Part shown: one piece after another, positions 48,510 to 57,431 of the stretch | Numbering within the stretch: the first letter of the stretch is position 1 | Layout of the letters: every line of letters starts with the position of its first letter | NCBI GenBank assembly: GCA_020025195.1 | Contig: JAHHSN010000005.1 | Span: forward strand, 1-64,000 | Reading direction: 5' to 3' | Length of the DNA stretch: 64,000 nt | Source: Angelakisella sp. | Lineage (GTDB): Bacteria; Bacillota; Clostridia; Oscillospirales; Ruminococcaceae | Notes under the pieces: model-generated | Told to the model about the DNA's origin: nothing | Database searches by the model: none | What the model saw: only the letters and a program-made list of their open reading frames with translations | Made by a program: the position numbers and the translations under genes

Positions 48510-49982
48510 TTACAGCACTACGCCGTCCTTCAGGATCGAAATTTCCCGAAAGCCAAGGCGTTCGGAGCAGGTTTTTTCCCCGGAGGCGACCCGAAGCACA
48601 AGCTCGGCGAGCGCTTCGGCGGTACGTTCGGCGGTTTCGCTTCCGTCCGCCACCCGTCCGGCGTTAAAGTCGATCCAGCCCGGCTTTTTGAGGGCAAGCG
48701 GGGTGTTGCTCGAAATCTTCAGGGTGGGAGCAGGCGCTCCGAAGGGAGTGCCGCGCCCGGTGGTAAAGAGGAGAATCTGTGCGCCGGCGGCGGTGAGAGC
48801 GGTGGTGGAGACAAGGTCATTTCCCGGCCCCGCCAAAAGGCTGAGCCCCCGTGTCCTCACAGTCTCTCCGTAGCCCAGCACATCGGTGATGGGAGCGGTA
48901 CCGCCCTTCTGTACACAGCCGCAGGATTTATCCTCTAGGGTGGTGATGCCGCCCTCCCGGTTTCCGGGACTGGGGTTTTCATAGACCGTTTCGCCGTGGC
49001 GAAGAAAATAGTTTTTATAGCCGTTCAGGAGGCCTACCGCCCGGTCAAAGACCGATCGGTCCCGGCAGCGCCCGAGAAGAAAGTCTTCCGCCCCGAACAT
49101 CTCCGGCACCTCGGTTAAAAGAGCGGAGCCGCCCGTTTTGAGGTGGGCGTCGGCAAAGCGTCCGACCACCGGGTTTGCGGTGATGCCGGAAAGCCCGTCG
49201 GAGCCGCCGCATTTGAGCCCGATCACAAGCTCGGAGGAGGGGATGGGCTCCCGCTTCATGGTACCGGCAAATTCACAGCACTTCCGGAGGAGCGCACCGC
49301 CTGCCGCCATTTCGTCCGTCTCCTGCTGACAGGTGAGAAACTGGATTCGCCGGGGGTCATAGTCCCCCAGCTCCTTTCGGAATTCCTCCCGGGTGAGGTT
49401 TTCACAGCCGAGGGAGACCACCAGCACCGCCCCTGCGTTGGGGTGACGAGCCAGCGCCGCGAGGAGCCGCCGGGTGTTTGAGTGATCCTCGCCGGTCTGA
49501 GAACAGCCAAAGGGGTGAGGAAAGGCGTAAAGTCCCTCCACCGTGCCCCTTACAAGGTGCTGATTCTCCCGGGCCAGCGCCTCCGCCACGCTGTTTACAC
49601 AGCCGACGGTGGGGAGCACCCAAATTTCATTGCGCACCCCGACCCGGCCGTCCGGGCGGCGGTAGCCGAGAAATTCCCGGGGTGAAGTTTTTTCGATTGC
49701 CGGGGGAACGGGGGAGTAACGGTACTCTTCCTCTCCGGAAAGGTTGGTTGCGAGGTTGTGGGTATGCACCCAGTCGCCGGGGAGAATATGCGCCGTGGCG
49801 TGCCCGATGGGAAAACCGTACTTCTTAACGTTTTCCCCCGGAAAATGCTCTCTCAGCGCCATTTTGTGCCCTGCAGGGATGTCCCGGCGGGCGGCCACTC
49901 CCATAAATTCGGTCCCCTTGGGAATGGGGGAGAGCGCCACCGCCACCGTATCGTCGGGCGCTATCCGGATGAGTTTTGACAA
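48510..49982 (-). CDS. uxaA: Altronate dehydratase
   Basis: The 490-residue protein has an N-terminal SAF-like domain (about 1-90), with GHATAHILPGDWVHTHNLAT near 60-80, and a catalytic UxaA domain containing GYRRPDGRVGVRN near 105 and CGGSDGLSGITANPVVGRF near 259. It converts altronate to KDG. It lies between uxaB and uxaC with gaps of 14 and 22 bases. Residue 3 onward starts normally; length fits. Confidence 0.95.
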   Translation of the reverse strand: MSKLIRIAPDDTVAVALSPIPKGTEFMGVAARRDIPAGHKMALREHFPGENVKKYGFPIGHATAHILPGDWVHTHNLATNLSGEEEYRYSPVPPAIEKTSPREFLGYRRPDGRVGVRNEIWVLPTVGCVNSVAEALARENQHLVRGTVEGLYAFPHPFGCSQTGEDHSNTRRLLAALARHPNAGAVLVVSLGCENLTREEFRKELGDYDPRRIQFLTCQQETDEMAAGGALLRKCCEFAGTMKREPIPSSELVIGLKCGGSDGLSGITANPVVGRFADAHLKTGGSALLTEVPEMFGAEDFLLGRCRDRSVFDRAVGLLNGYKNYFLRHGETVYENPSPGNREGGITTLEDKSCGCVQKGGTAPITDVLGYGETVRTRGLSLLAGPGNDLVSTTALTAAGAQILLFTTGRGTPFGAPAPTLKISSNTPLALKKPGWIDFNAGRVADGSETAERTAEALAELVLRVASGEKTCSERLGFREISILKDGVVL

Positions 49983-49996
49983 GTCTCTCCCCTCCT

Positions 49997-51499
49997 TTAT
50001 AGGCAGGCAGCAAACGCCGCCTGCGCGCCGTCTTTCAGAATGCGGGAGAATCCCGCCAGAACGGCAGCCTCAAAGCCCTCGATCCCGGTGAGATCCTGCC
50101 CCCAGAATGCCGTATTCTGCATGACCATGCGGACCATCGCCCCGGGGTCCTGTCCCCGCAGGGAAGCAAAGAACTCCAGAACCGGGCGGTCGTCCTTCAC
50201 GGTGTAGCAGCCGCCTCCGGGTCGGCGGCAGAGGAGCCCCTCGTCGGAAAGCTCCTCCATATTTCCGCCGTAAAAGGCGAGATAAGCCGCGAAGCTGAGG
50301 GTAAGGCAGGGCGGAAGGGCGTCGAACTGTTTTACATAGGCAATCAGAGAGGGAAGGATGCGTTCTCTCCACTTGGCGGTGGAATTGAGGGTGATGCTGA
50401 GGAGCGCATGGTCGATAAACGGGTTATCAAAGCGGTCTTTTACCGCCCCGGCAAACGCCGTGAGGTCTTCCTTCGGAAGGGGCAGGGTCGGGATGACCTC
50501 CTCATAGAGCATCTTGTTCATAAAGCCGAGGACGGTTTTGTTTTTCATGCAGTCCCGCACGATGTCAAAGCCTGCGAGATAGGCGCCAGGCACAAAGCCG
50601 GTATGCGCGCCGTTCAGGATGCGCACCTTTCTCATCTTGTAGGGGGTCACATCGGGGACCACCGAAATGGAGGAGATTCCCGCCCGACGGAAGGGAAGCT
50701 CCTCACCGAGCCATTCGGGTCCCTCAATGTTCCAGACGCCGAAGACCTCTCCCACATCGAGGAGGGGGTCACGGTAGCCGTTTTCCCGCTCCAGCTCAGT
50801 CATTTGGGCGGGGTCTCGGGGAGCGCCCGGCACGATGCGGTCAACCAGCGTGGAACAGAAAAGACATTCCTCCCGCAGGTAGCGGATGAATTCCTCTCCC
50901 AGCTCCCACTGCTCGGCGTATTTCAGCACACAGTTATAAAGGAGTGTGCCGTTGTGGTCGTTGAGCTCACAGGGGAGAAGGACGACCCCCGGCCTTCCCG
51001 CCTTCTGCCGGGCCGAAAGCACCTGTGTCAGCTTCCCCGGGAAGGAGGAGCAGGGGGTGTCCTCGGGGCGGCAGGCGGGGTCATACCGAATCCCCGCCTC
51101 GGTGGTATTGGAGACGATATAGCGAAGATCCTCCGAAACAGCGAGCTTCATCATCTCCCGGAAGCCTTCCGGTGTGTAGGGATCAAGACAACGGGAGACC
51201 GAGGAGATGACCCGCCGCCGGTCAACCATTTTTCCGTCTTGCTGTCCGCGCAGGCAGAGGGTATAAAGTCCCTCCTGCTCATTCAGCATCCGCGCGACCG
51301 GGGAGGGTGAGTCGATGGGCTTTATGATAACACATTTGCCGGAGAAGTCCGCCTTTTCATTCGCCAGATCAAACCAGTAGTCGACAAAAGCGCGCAGGAA
51401 GTTGCCCTCCCCGAACTGCATCACCTTTTCCGGTGCGTGCGGGAGGAGATAGCCTTTATAGCCGATGTCATGGAGCGTTTGGTAGGAGAGACGTTTCAT
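49997..51499 (-). CDS. uxaB: Tagaturonate reductase (altronate oxidoreductase)
   Basis: The 500-residue protein belongs to the long-chain mannitol dehydrogenase family. The N-terminal NAD-binding region has VMQFGEGNFLRAFVDYW near 26-42 in place of the usual GxGxxG fold motif, and SNTTEAGI near 129 and LLPCELNDHNG near 173 line the cofactor site. It reduces tagaturonate to altronate. It pairs with uxaA and is distinct from the adjacent fructuronate reductase. Confidence 0.93.
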   Translation of the reverse strand: MKRLSYQTLHDIGYKGYLLPHAPEKVMQFGEGNFLRAFVDYWFDLANEKADFSGKCVIIKPIDSPSPVARMLNEQEGLYTLCLRGQQDGKMVDRRRVISSVSRCLDPYTPEGFREMMKLAVSEDLRYIVSNTTEAGIRYDPACRPEDTPCSSFPGKLTQVLSARQKAGRPGVVLLPCELNDHNGTLLYNCVLKYAEQWELGEEFIRYLREECLFCSTLVDRIVPGAPRDPAQMTELERENGYRDPLLDVGEVFGVWNIEGPEWLGEELPFRRAGISSISVVPDVTPYKMRKVRILNGAHTGFVPGAYLAGFDIVRDCMKNKTVLGFMNKMLYEEVIPTLPLPKEDLTAFAGAVKDRFDNPFIDHALLSITLNSTAKWRERILPSLIAYVKQFDALPPCLTLSFAAYLAFYGGNMEELSDEGLLCRRPGGGCYTVKDDRPVLEFFASLRGQDPGAMVRMVMQNTAFWGQDLTGIEGFEAAVLAGFSRILKDGAQAAFAACL

Positions 51500-51524
51500 G
51501 GGGTTCCTTTCTCTTAAGCGGGCC

Positions 51525-53141
51525 TTAAACCAGCTCCTGCAGTGTTCTGCGGACGGCGCCGGGGCCCGAAAGCATCATTTTAAGGTAATGGGTCACCTTT
51601 TCCGCAAGCCCTACCTCGTAGAGATCGACGGCAAAGAGCGACGGATTGGAGAGGATGGGACGGAGCACCTCGTCGGTCGCGGTGTCCGGCTCTCCCGGTT
51701 TAACGGCGGCAAGCTCCTTCTGAAGGACTTCCAGCATGGGGTCGCTGCTGCACTCCATTGCTTCGCCCTTGTCGTCCACCCCAAGGAGATAGCGGAGCCA
51801 GCCCGCCAGCGCCAGAGGCACATATTTGAGGTCGGCGGGGTCAAGGTCGGGGCGCGCCCGGTAGCTCTTGATGGTCTCACCGAAGCGGATCGGAATCTTT
51901 TGGCTGGTGTCGGTGGCAATGCGCTGCGGCATATCCGGAATGAAGGGGTTCGGCAGGCGCTTATCCACCACCTCATGGATGAAGTCCAGAGGGGAGAGAA
52001 TCTTGGGATCCACCACAACCGGGAGACCCTCGGTGTAGCCGATGCCCTCCACCAGCTTTTTAAGCTCGGTGTCGTTCATTTCCTCCGCAATGGAGTGATA
52101 ACCCAGGAGACAGCCATAGACTGCGAGAGCGGTATGCAGGGGGTTCAGGCAGGTGGTGACCTTCATCTTTTCGGTCTGGTTGACGGTGTCCCGGTCGGTG
52201 AGATAGACCCCCGCCTTTTCCAGAGGAGGACGTCCGTTCGGGAAGCGATCCTCCACCACAAGGTACTGGGGCTCCTCTGCGTTGACGAAGGGAGCGATAA
52301 AGGTGTTCCGGGAGGTTACGATGGGCGCCATGTCGGCAATGCCCGCTTCCTGGAGCGCGTTCTCCACCACCTTCGCGGGACGCGGGGTGATCTTATCAAT
52401 CATACTCCACGGGAAGGAAACCTTTTCCTCATCCTTTACCCAAGCAGCAAATTCCGGGGTGACAAAGCCGTTTTCCAGCCACTTGTCCACCACCGTCATC
52501 ACCGAGGAGCGGAGCTTTTCACCATTGTGGGAGCAGTTATCCATGCTGACCACGGCAAGAGGAGCGGCGCCCGCCTGATAGCGCTCCCAGAGGAGCTGGG
52601 CGACCCGGCTCATGGCATGGGAACAGCCCTCGGGACCGTTCTTGAAGTCGGCCGCTACAAAGGGGAAGAAGTTGCCCTCCATATCGGCGAGAGCATAGCC
52701 CTTTTCGGTGATGGTGAAGCTCACCATCTGCAGGTCGGGGCTTCTGAAGATGCGCTTTAATTCTTCAAGGTCCTCCGGGTAGGCGCTTCCGGCCCGAAGC
52801 CCCTTCGCAATGGAGGCGACAACCTCTTTTTTCATGGAGCCGTCGGGAAGCAGGCTGACCAACAGGGTCATGGAATCAAAGGGCTTGTAGATTTTATCAA
52901 TGATCTCAAAGTCAAAGGTATCCGCCGCAATAATTCCGCCCTTAACAAGTCCCTCATTAAGGAGCTGCTGCTGCAGCTTGGCGATAAAGCCTCGGAAGAT
53001 GTTTCCTGCGCCGAAGTGCACCCAGGTGGGATGCTCCTCGGTCTCGCGGCACATGGCGGCGTGGTCAAACCGAGGAAGGGTCACGCCGGCTTTTTCCCAG
53101 TCGGCACGATCATTGAGACCGGTTCTGTTCATAGTAAGCAT
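51525..53141 (-). CDS. uxuB: Fructuronate reductase (mannitol dehydrogenase family)
   Basis: The 538-residue protein starts at ATG 53141, with GGAGGG eight bases upstream and the uxuA stop codon directly before it. Motifs are WVHFGAGNIFRGFIAKLQ near 38-55, VSMDNCSHNGEKL near 193 and MIDKITPRP near 248. It reduces fructuronate to mannonate, the UxuA substrate. It is somewhat longer than E. coli UxuB. Context with uxuA makes the assignment secure enough. Confidence 0.92.
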   Translation of the reverse strand: MLTMNRTGLNDRADWEKAGVTLPRFDHAAMCRETEEHPTWVHFGAGNIFRGFIAKLQQQLLNEGLVKGGIIAADTFDFEIIDKIYKPFDSMTLLVSLLPDGSMKKEVVASIAKGLRAGSAYPEDLEELKRIFRSPDLQMVSFTITEKGYALADMEGNFFPFVAADFKNGPEGCSHAMSRVAQLLWERYQAGAAPLAVVSMDNCSHNGEKLRSSVMTVVDKWLENGFVTPEFAAWVKDEEKVSFPWSMIDKITPRPAKVVENALQEAGIADMAPIVTSRNTFIAPFVNAEEPQYLVVEDRFPNGRPPLEKAGVYLTDRDTVNQTEKMKVTTCLNPLHTALAVYGCLLGYHSIAEEMNDTELKKLVEGIGYTEGLPVVVDPKILSPLDFIHEVVDKRLPNPFIPDMPQRIATDTSQKIPIRFGETIKSYRARPDLDPADLKYVPLALAGWLRYLLGVDDKGEAMECSSDPMLEVLQKELAAVKPGEPDTATDEVLRPILSNPSLFAVDLYEVGLAEKVTHYLKMMLSGPGAVRRTLQELV

Positions 53142-53142
53142 A

Positions 53143-54222
53143 TTATTTTCCCTCCGTTTTGCAGATGGCTTCCCAAAGTCCGTTGAGGTAAGCACAGCCG
53201 AGCGCGCGGTCATACAGCCCGTAGCCGGGACGGCCCACCTCATCCCAGATCATGCGGCCGTGGTCGGGACGGATATAGGTATCGGGGCAGGTATCGTGGA
53301 CGGCTTTCATCACCTCGTAGAGGTCGAGGTCGCCCGCGGAGGAGAGATGCGCCGCCTCACGGAACTTGTGGTAGCCGAGATATTTGATGTTGCGGACGTG
53401 CAGACAGCCGATGCGTCCCATCTGACCGAAGTGGCGGATGATGGCAGGAATGTCATTTTCGGGGTTGGAGCCGAGGCTGCCGGTGCAGAGGCAGACGGTA
53501 TTGGAGGGCGAATCGTGCAGCTTTACAATCTTGTCGAAGTCCTCCTGACTGTGGGCGATGCGGGGAAGCCCGAAGATGGGCCACGCGGGGTCGTCGGGAT
53601 GGCAGGCCATCACAACGCCGCACTCCTCACAGGTGGGGATGACGCCGTCGAGGAAGTACTGGTAGTTCCGGCGAAGATCATCTGGAGTAATGCTCTTGTA
53701 GCGTTCCAGTGTGGTCTCCAGTTCCGAAAGGCGCTCAGGTTCCCAGCCGGGAAGGGAGAAGCCGTTGCAGTTTTCAATGGTGTTGCGGACAATATCAAGG
53801 GGACCCATGTCGCCCAGCTCAGCTTCGTCAAAGTAAAGGCTGTTGGAGCCGTCCTCGGGGATTTCCCGTGCGAGATCGGTGCGAAGCCAGTCAAAGACCG
53901 GCATGAAGTTGTAGACGATCACCTTGACCCCGTATTTTGCGAGATTGCGGATGGTGATGCAGTAGTTTTCGATATATTTGTCACGGGTGGGAAGTCCCAT
54001 CTTGATGTCCTCATGGACATTGACCGACTCAATGACCTCACATTCCAGCCCCGCAGCGTGAACTTCGTCGATATAGTTTTTGATTTCCTCCTCGGTCCAG
54101 ACCTCGCCTGCGGGTTTATAGTCGAGAAAACCCATGAGACCGGAAACGCCGGGGATCTGTTTGATCTGGGAGAGGGTTACGCTGTCGCTTTTGGATCCGT
54201 ACCAACGAAATGTCATTTTCAT
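53143..54222 (-). CDS. uxuA: Mannonate dehydratase
   Basis: The 359-residue protein is a typical UxuA: MKMTFRWYGSKSDSVTLSQIKQIPG at the start, ECEVIESVNVHEDIK near 57, and the metal site region with VVMACHPDDPAWPIFGLPRI near 213 and YIRPDHGRMIWDE near 315. It dehydrates mannonate to KDG. Its start overlaps the MFS stop codon (ATGA), so translation is coupled. Confidence 0.97.
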   Translation of the reverse strand: MKMTFRWYGSKSDSVTLSQIKQIPGVSGLMGFLDYKPAGEVWTEEEIKNYIDEVHAAGLECEVIESVNVHEDIKMGLPTRDKYIENYCITIRNLAKYGVKVIVYNFMPVFDWLRTDLAREIPEDGSNSLYFDEAELGDMGPLDIVRNTIENCNGFSLPGWEPERLSELETTLERYKSITPDDLRRNYQYFLDGVIPTCEECGVVMACHPDDPAWPIFGLPRIAHSQEDFDKIVKLHDSPSNTVCLCTGSLGSNPENDIPAIIRHFGQMGRIGCLHVRNIKYLGYHKFREAAHLSSAGDLDLYEVMKAVHDTCPDTYIRPDHGRMIWDEVGRPGYGLYDRALGCAYLNGLWEAICKTEGK

Positions 54223-55415
54223 GATTTAGTACCTTCTTTCGAAAAAATCGCAACCATGATGATTGCAAAGAGCAGGATGGTCATAAGGACCACCACTCGC
54301 ATACCAACGTGAATACCGGCTTTTTCCGCTACCAGTCCCACCGCCGCGGGAGTCAGGATGCCACCAATGCTGCCGGTGAGCGCCATAGCGCTGACGCCAA
54401 GGTCATTTCCGCTGATGCTGTCGGTGGCCAGCGCCATCGCGGAAGGATAAATGGTTGCCATGGAAAGTCCCACCCCGGCAATGCCGATGATGATGGGAAG
54501 GGGGGAGCGGCTGAAGAAAACAAGCAGGAAGAATCCGAGAAGCCCCACGCCGTCAATCCCCAGCAGAAGCTTGCAGGAGACCTTGCCGCTTACGAGCGCA
54601 CCCAGCATCCGTCCGATAAACATGACCGACCAAAGCAGGGTGCTCATCATCTGGGAGAGGTTGTCGCTGAGGATGCCGATGTCCTGAAAATAGGTCACGA
54701 GCCAACCCGTGATAGCATATTCCGCCGAGAGATAAAAGAACAGGATCCCGGCGGCAAACCAGAAGTTTTTGCATCGAAGGAAGCTGTAATCCACACTGCG
54801 GGCGCTCTTTTCTATGTTTTCCGCGGGAAGCGGGACACGGGTATATGCGAACATCTGGAGCGCTGCCAAAACAAACAGGATCCCGGCGGCCGTCCGCCAG
54901 CCGGAGGAGCTTCTCCGGGTGCAGATTACGATGAGGAGCGGCGCCAGCAGGGCGCCCACGGCATAGGCACCGTGAAGGAGATTATAGCCGATGCTGGACT
55001 TCTTCCCGGGCAGGGTGGACATCATGGTGTTGCCGAAGTTGGAGTTTCCTCCGCGCGCCACGCCCATCATAAAGCAGGCGAGGGGCAAAAGCACCGCGCC
55101 GCCAAGTCCCAGAGAAAAGATGAGATACGCGATTGCAAGCCACACTCCGGTCAGGAGCACGCTTTTCCGCCGCCCCAGAAAGGCAGGCAGATAGCCCATC
55201 AGCAAGATGGAGACCATGTTGCCCACCGACTGGAGGGAGAGCAGCATCCCGGAATTATCATAGCTCAGATGATAGCTTTCCCGGAAAAAGGGAATGAGCG
55301 AACCGAGCGCCATGGAACAGATTCCGCTCACAAAGAAACCGAAGAGGCTGCCCGCGATGAGCCGGTTTTCATTCTGAACCGTTGGTTCTACTGTTTTTTG
55401 CGAAATTTCCTGCAT
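54219..55415 (-). CDS. MFS transporter, probably for a uronate
   Basis: The 398-residue protein has twelve helices and a cytoplasmic loop typical of the MFS family (GYLPAFLGRRKS near 73-84). It is the first gene of operon B and overlaps uxuA by four bases, so it is probably the uronate or derivative importer for this operon. The TRAP terminator lies just upstream. Substrate not deducible from the sequence. Confidence 0.88.
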   Translation of the reverse strand: MQEISQKTVEPTVQNENRLIAGSLFGFFVSGICSMALGSLIPFFRESYHLSYDNSGMLLSLQSVGNMVSILLMGYLPAFLGRRKSVLLTGVWLAIAYLIFSLGLGGAVLLPLACFMMGVARGGNSNFGNTMMSTLPGKKSSIGYNLLHGAYAVGALLAPLLIVICTRRSSSGWRTAAGILFVLAALQMFAYTRVPLPAENIEKSARSVDYSFLRCKNFWFAAGILFFYLSAEYAITGWLVTYFQDIGILSDNLSQMMSTLLWSVMFIGRMLGALVSGKVSCKLLLGIDGVGLLGFFLLVFFSRSPLPIIIGIAGVGLSMATIYPSAMALATDSISGNDLGVSAMALTGSIGGILTPAAVGLVAEKAGIHVGMRVVVLMTILLFAIIMVAIFSKEGTKS

Positions 55416-55433
55416 TGTTATACACCATCCTCA

Positions 55434-55468
55434 AAAATGGCCTGCAGACGAAACCGCCGCAGGCCATT
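55434..55468 (-). terminator. TRAP operon terminator
   Basis: Minus-strand AATGGCCTGC pairs with GCAGGCCATT, then TTTTG. It may allow partial read-through into operon B. Confidence 0.7.
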
Positions 55469-55479
55469 GCTGTTATCGT

Positions 55480-56796
55480 TTAACCGACCGCGGGAACATA
55501 ACCGCCCAGCAGTTTGGGCAGAGCCAAACTGATATCCGGGATGAAAGAAACCAGCAGCAGCGCGATAATCATGCAGAGATAGAAGGGCAGGGTCGCTTTG
55601 ACTACCTTTTCCATAGGAGTTTTGCCAACGGCGGAGCCGATAAACAGAACCGCACCGACCGGAGGTGTCAGAAGACCGATGCCGCAGTTCAGGATCACCA
55701 TGATGCCGAACTGGATGGGATCGAGACCACAGTACTGCGTTGCAATGGGAAGCAGGATGGGGGTCGCGATCAGGATGATGGGAGCCATATCCATGATACA
55801 GCCCAGGATGAGCATGATAAGGTTGAGCAGGAGGATCAGGATAATGGGATTATCGGTGATGCTGATGATTGCCTTAGCTGCAAGATCCGGGACGTGAAGC
55901 ATGGTGAGACAGTTACCGAATACACTGGAGGTTGCGATGAGAATGAGCACGATGGAGAGGGTGTTGACACATTCCTCCAGTGCCTTCCAGACACCTTTCC
56001 AGTTGAGGCCCTTATAGATAAAGACCGAAACAAGCAGGGAGTAGATGACCGCGATGGCAGCGGATTCGGTTGCGGTGAACTTACCACCGACTACGCCGAC
56101 TACGACGATGATGACTGCTGCCAATGCCCAGAAGGATTTAAGCAGCTGACGGAGAAAGTTCATGAGACTGAACTTATCACCCTTGGGATAGTGTCGGCGA
56201 ACCGCGATGATATAGGAGCCAATCATCAGGGAGACGGCAAGCAGTGCGCCGGGAAGATATCCTGCCAAAAACAGACTGCCTACGCTGATGCTGCCCACGG
56301 TGGTGGCATAGATGACCATGTTATGGCTGGGAGGAACCAGAAGCCCCTCGCAGGAGGAGGTGATGGTAACGGCGGTGGAGAAATCCCCGTCGTATCCCTC
56401 ATCCACCATCATGGGAATGAGGATGGAACCGAGGGAAGCGGTATCGGCGGCCGCAGAGCCGGAAATTCCGCCGAAGAAGTAGGAAGCGACGATGTTGACC
56501 TGAGCAAGACCGCCGCGCATCCAGCCAACGCAGGAGTTGGCGAGTGCAATGAGCTTATCGGAAATACCGCCGGAGCCCATTAGAACGCCCATGGTAATGA
56601 AGAACGGCACTGCCATGAGGGGGAACGAGCTGATTCCCTTGACCATCAGACGACAGACATCGCCGAGGCTGCTGCCTTGAACGAGCAGGCAGAAAACAGA
56701 AGAAAGACCAACTGCATAGGCGATGGGAAAGCGAAGGAGAATCATCAGAAAGAAGCTGCCAAGCAGCACCAGGATTGCTAAGCTTTGTACATCCAT
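55480..56796 (-). CDS. TRAP transporter large permease (DctM)
   Basis: The 438-residue protein has about twelve helices and the DctM motifs: SSFPLMAVPFFITMGVLMG near 55, GGISGSAAADTASLGSILIPMM near 107, LNLIMLILGCIMDMAPIILIATPILLP near 328 and GIGLLTPPVGAVLF near 373. It moves the substrate bound by DctP with sodium. It starts one base into the dctQ stop (56796 shared), so the two permease subunits are coupled. Confidence 0.95.
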   Translation of the reverse strand: MDVQSLAILVLLGSFFLMILLRFPIAYAVGLSSVFCLLVQGSSLGDVCRLMVKGISSFPLMAVPFFITMGVLMGSGGISDKLIALANSCVGWMRGGLAQVNIVASYFFGGISGSAAADTASLGSILIPMMVDEGYDGDFSTAVTITSSCEGLLVPPSHNMVIYATTVGSISVGSLFLAGYLPGALLAVSLMIGSYIIAVRRHYPKGDKFSLMNFLRQLLKSFWALAAVIIVVVGVVGGKFTATESAAIAVIYSLLVSVFIYKGLNWKGVWKALEECVNTLSIVLILIATSSVFGNCLTMLHVPDLAAKAIISITDNPIILILLLNLIMLILGCIMDMAPIILIATPILLPIATQYCGLDPIQFGIMVILNCGIGLLTPPVGAVLFIGSAVGKTPMEKVVKATLPFYLCMIIALLLVSFIPDISLALPKLLGGYVPAVG

Positions 56797-57347
56797 TAAA
56801 CGGCAGCCTCCTTTCCTTCTTCGGGCTTAATAAAGAATGCTTTGACATGGTTGTAGATCGCTTCAAATTCAAAAACGATCATTGCAATACCGGCAAGCGG
56901 TATGGGAAAATACATCCAGAAACGGCTGAGTCCCGGCATGGAAACATAGGAACCGCGGGCACCAATGCTGACGGCATAATTCCAGCCGACGACCAGCATG
57001 ATAATGCCCAGCGCAAAGACGGCGATATCAGCAAGAAGATCCAGCACCTTGACTACTGTTTTGGGAAGATACTGGTCAAGGGCGGTCATGCGGATATGAG
57101 CGCCGCGGCGGATGGCGAGAGCGGCCGAGAGAACGGCCATATAGGACATGCAGGTCAGAACGACTTCCTCGGACCAGGCGGGGTCCTTGAAGAAGGGAAT
57201 ATATTTGCCCAAATGCCGGCCAGCAACGGCATAGGAGGTGATGAGAATGTCGACGATCAGAAGGATTTTGCAGATGAAAAGAATTACTTTATATGTTGCG
57301 TCATAAGCCGGCCTGATCTTATCTAATGTGGTAAAGATCTTAGGCAT
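56796..57347 (-). CDS. TRAP transporter small permease (DctQ)
   Basis: The 183-residue protein starts at ATG 57347 (AAGGAG seven bases upstream; a longer frame is rejected). Four helices and the YAVAGRHLGKYIPFFKDPAWSEEVVLTCMSYMAVLSAALAIRRGAHI segment (about 40-85) are typical of DctQ. It stabilises DctM. Its gene overlaps dctM by one base. Confidence 0.93.
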   Translation of the reverse strand: MPKIFTTLDKIRPAYDATYKVILFICKILLIVDILITSYAVAGRHLGKYIPFFKDPAWSEEVVLTCMSYMAVLSAALAIRRGAHIRMTALDQYLPKTVVKVLDLLADIAVFALGIIMLVVGWNYAVSIGARGSYVSMPGLSRFWMYFPIPLAGIAMIVFEFEAIYNHVKAFFIKPEEGKEAAV

Positions 57348-57365
57348 GGAAACACTCCTTTTACA

Positions 57366-57400
57366 AAAATAGGGAGGCGCGGTTTGACCCGCGCCCCCCA
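57366..57400 (-). terminator. Stem-loop between dctP and dctQM
   Basis: Minus-strand GGGGGGCGCGG pairs with CCGCGCCTCCC, followed by TATTTTTG. Partial termination or mRNA protection here would give more binding protein than permease. A separate palindrome CACTTTAT/ATAAAGTG lies at 57407-57426. Confidence 0.65.
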
Positions 57401-57431
57401 CGGGCTCACTTTATTAATATAAAGTGTAAGT

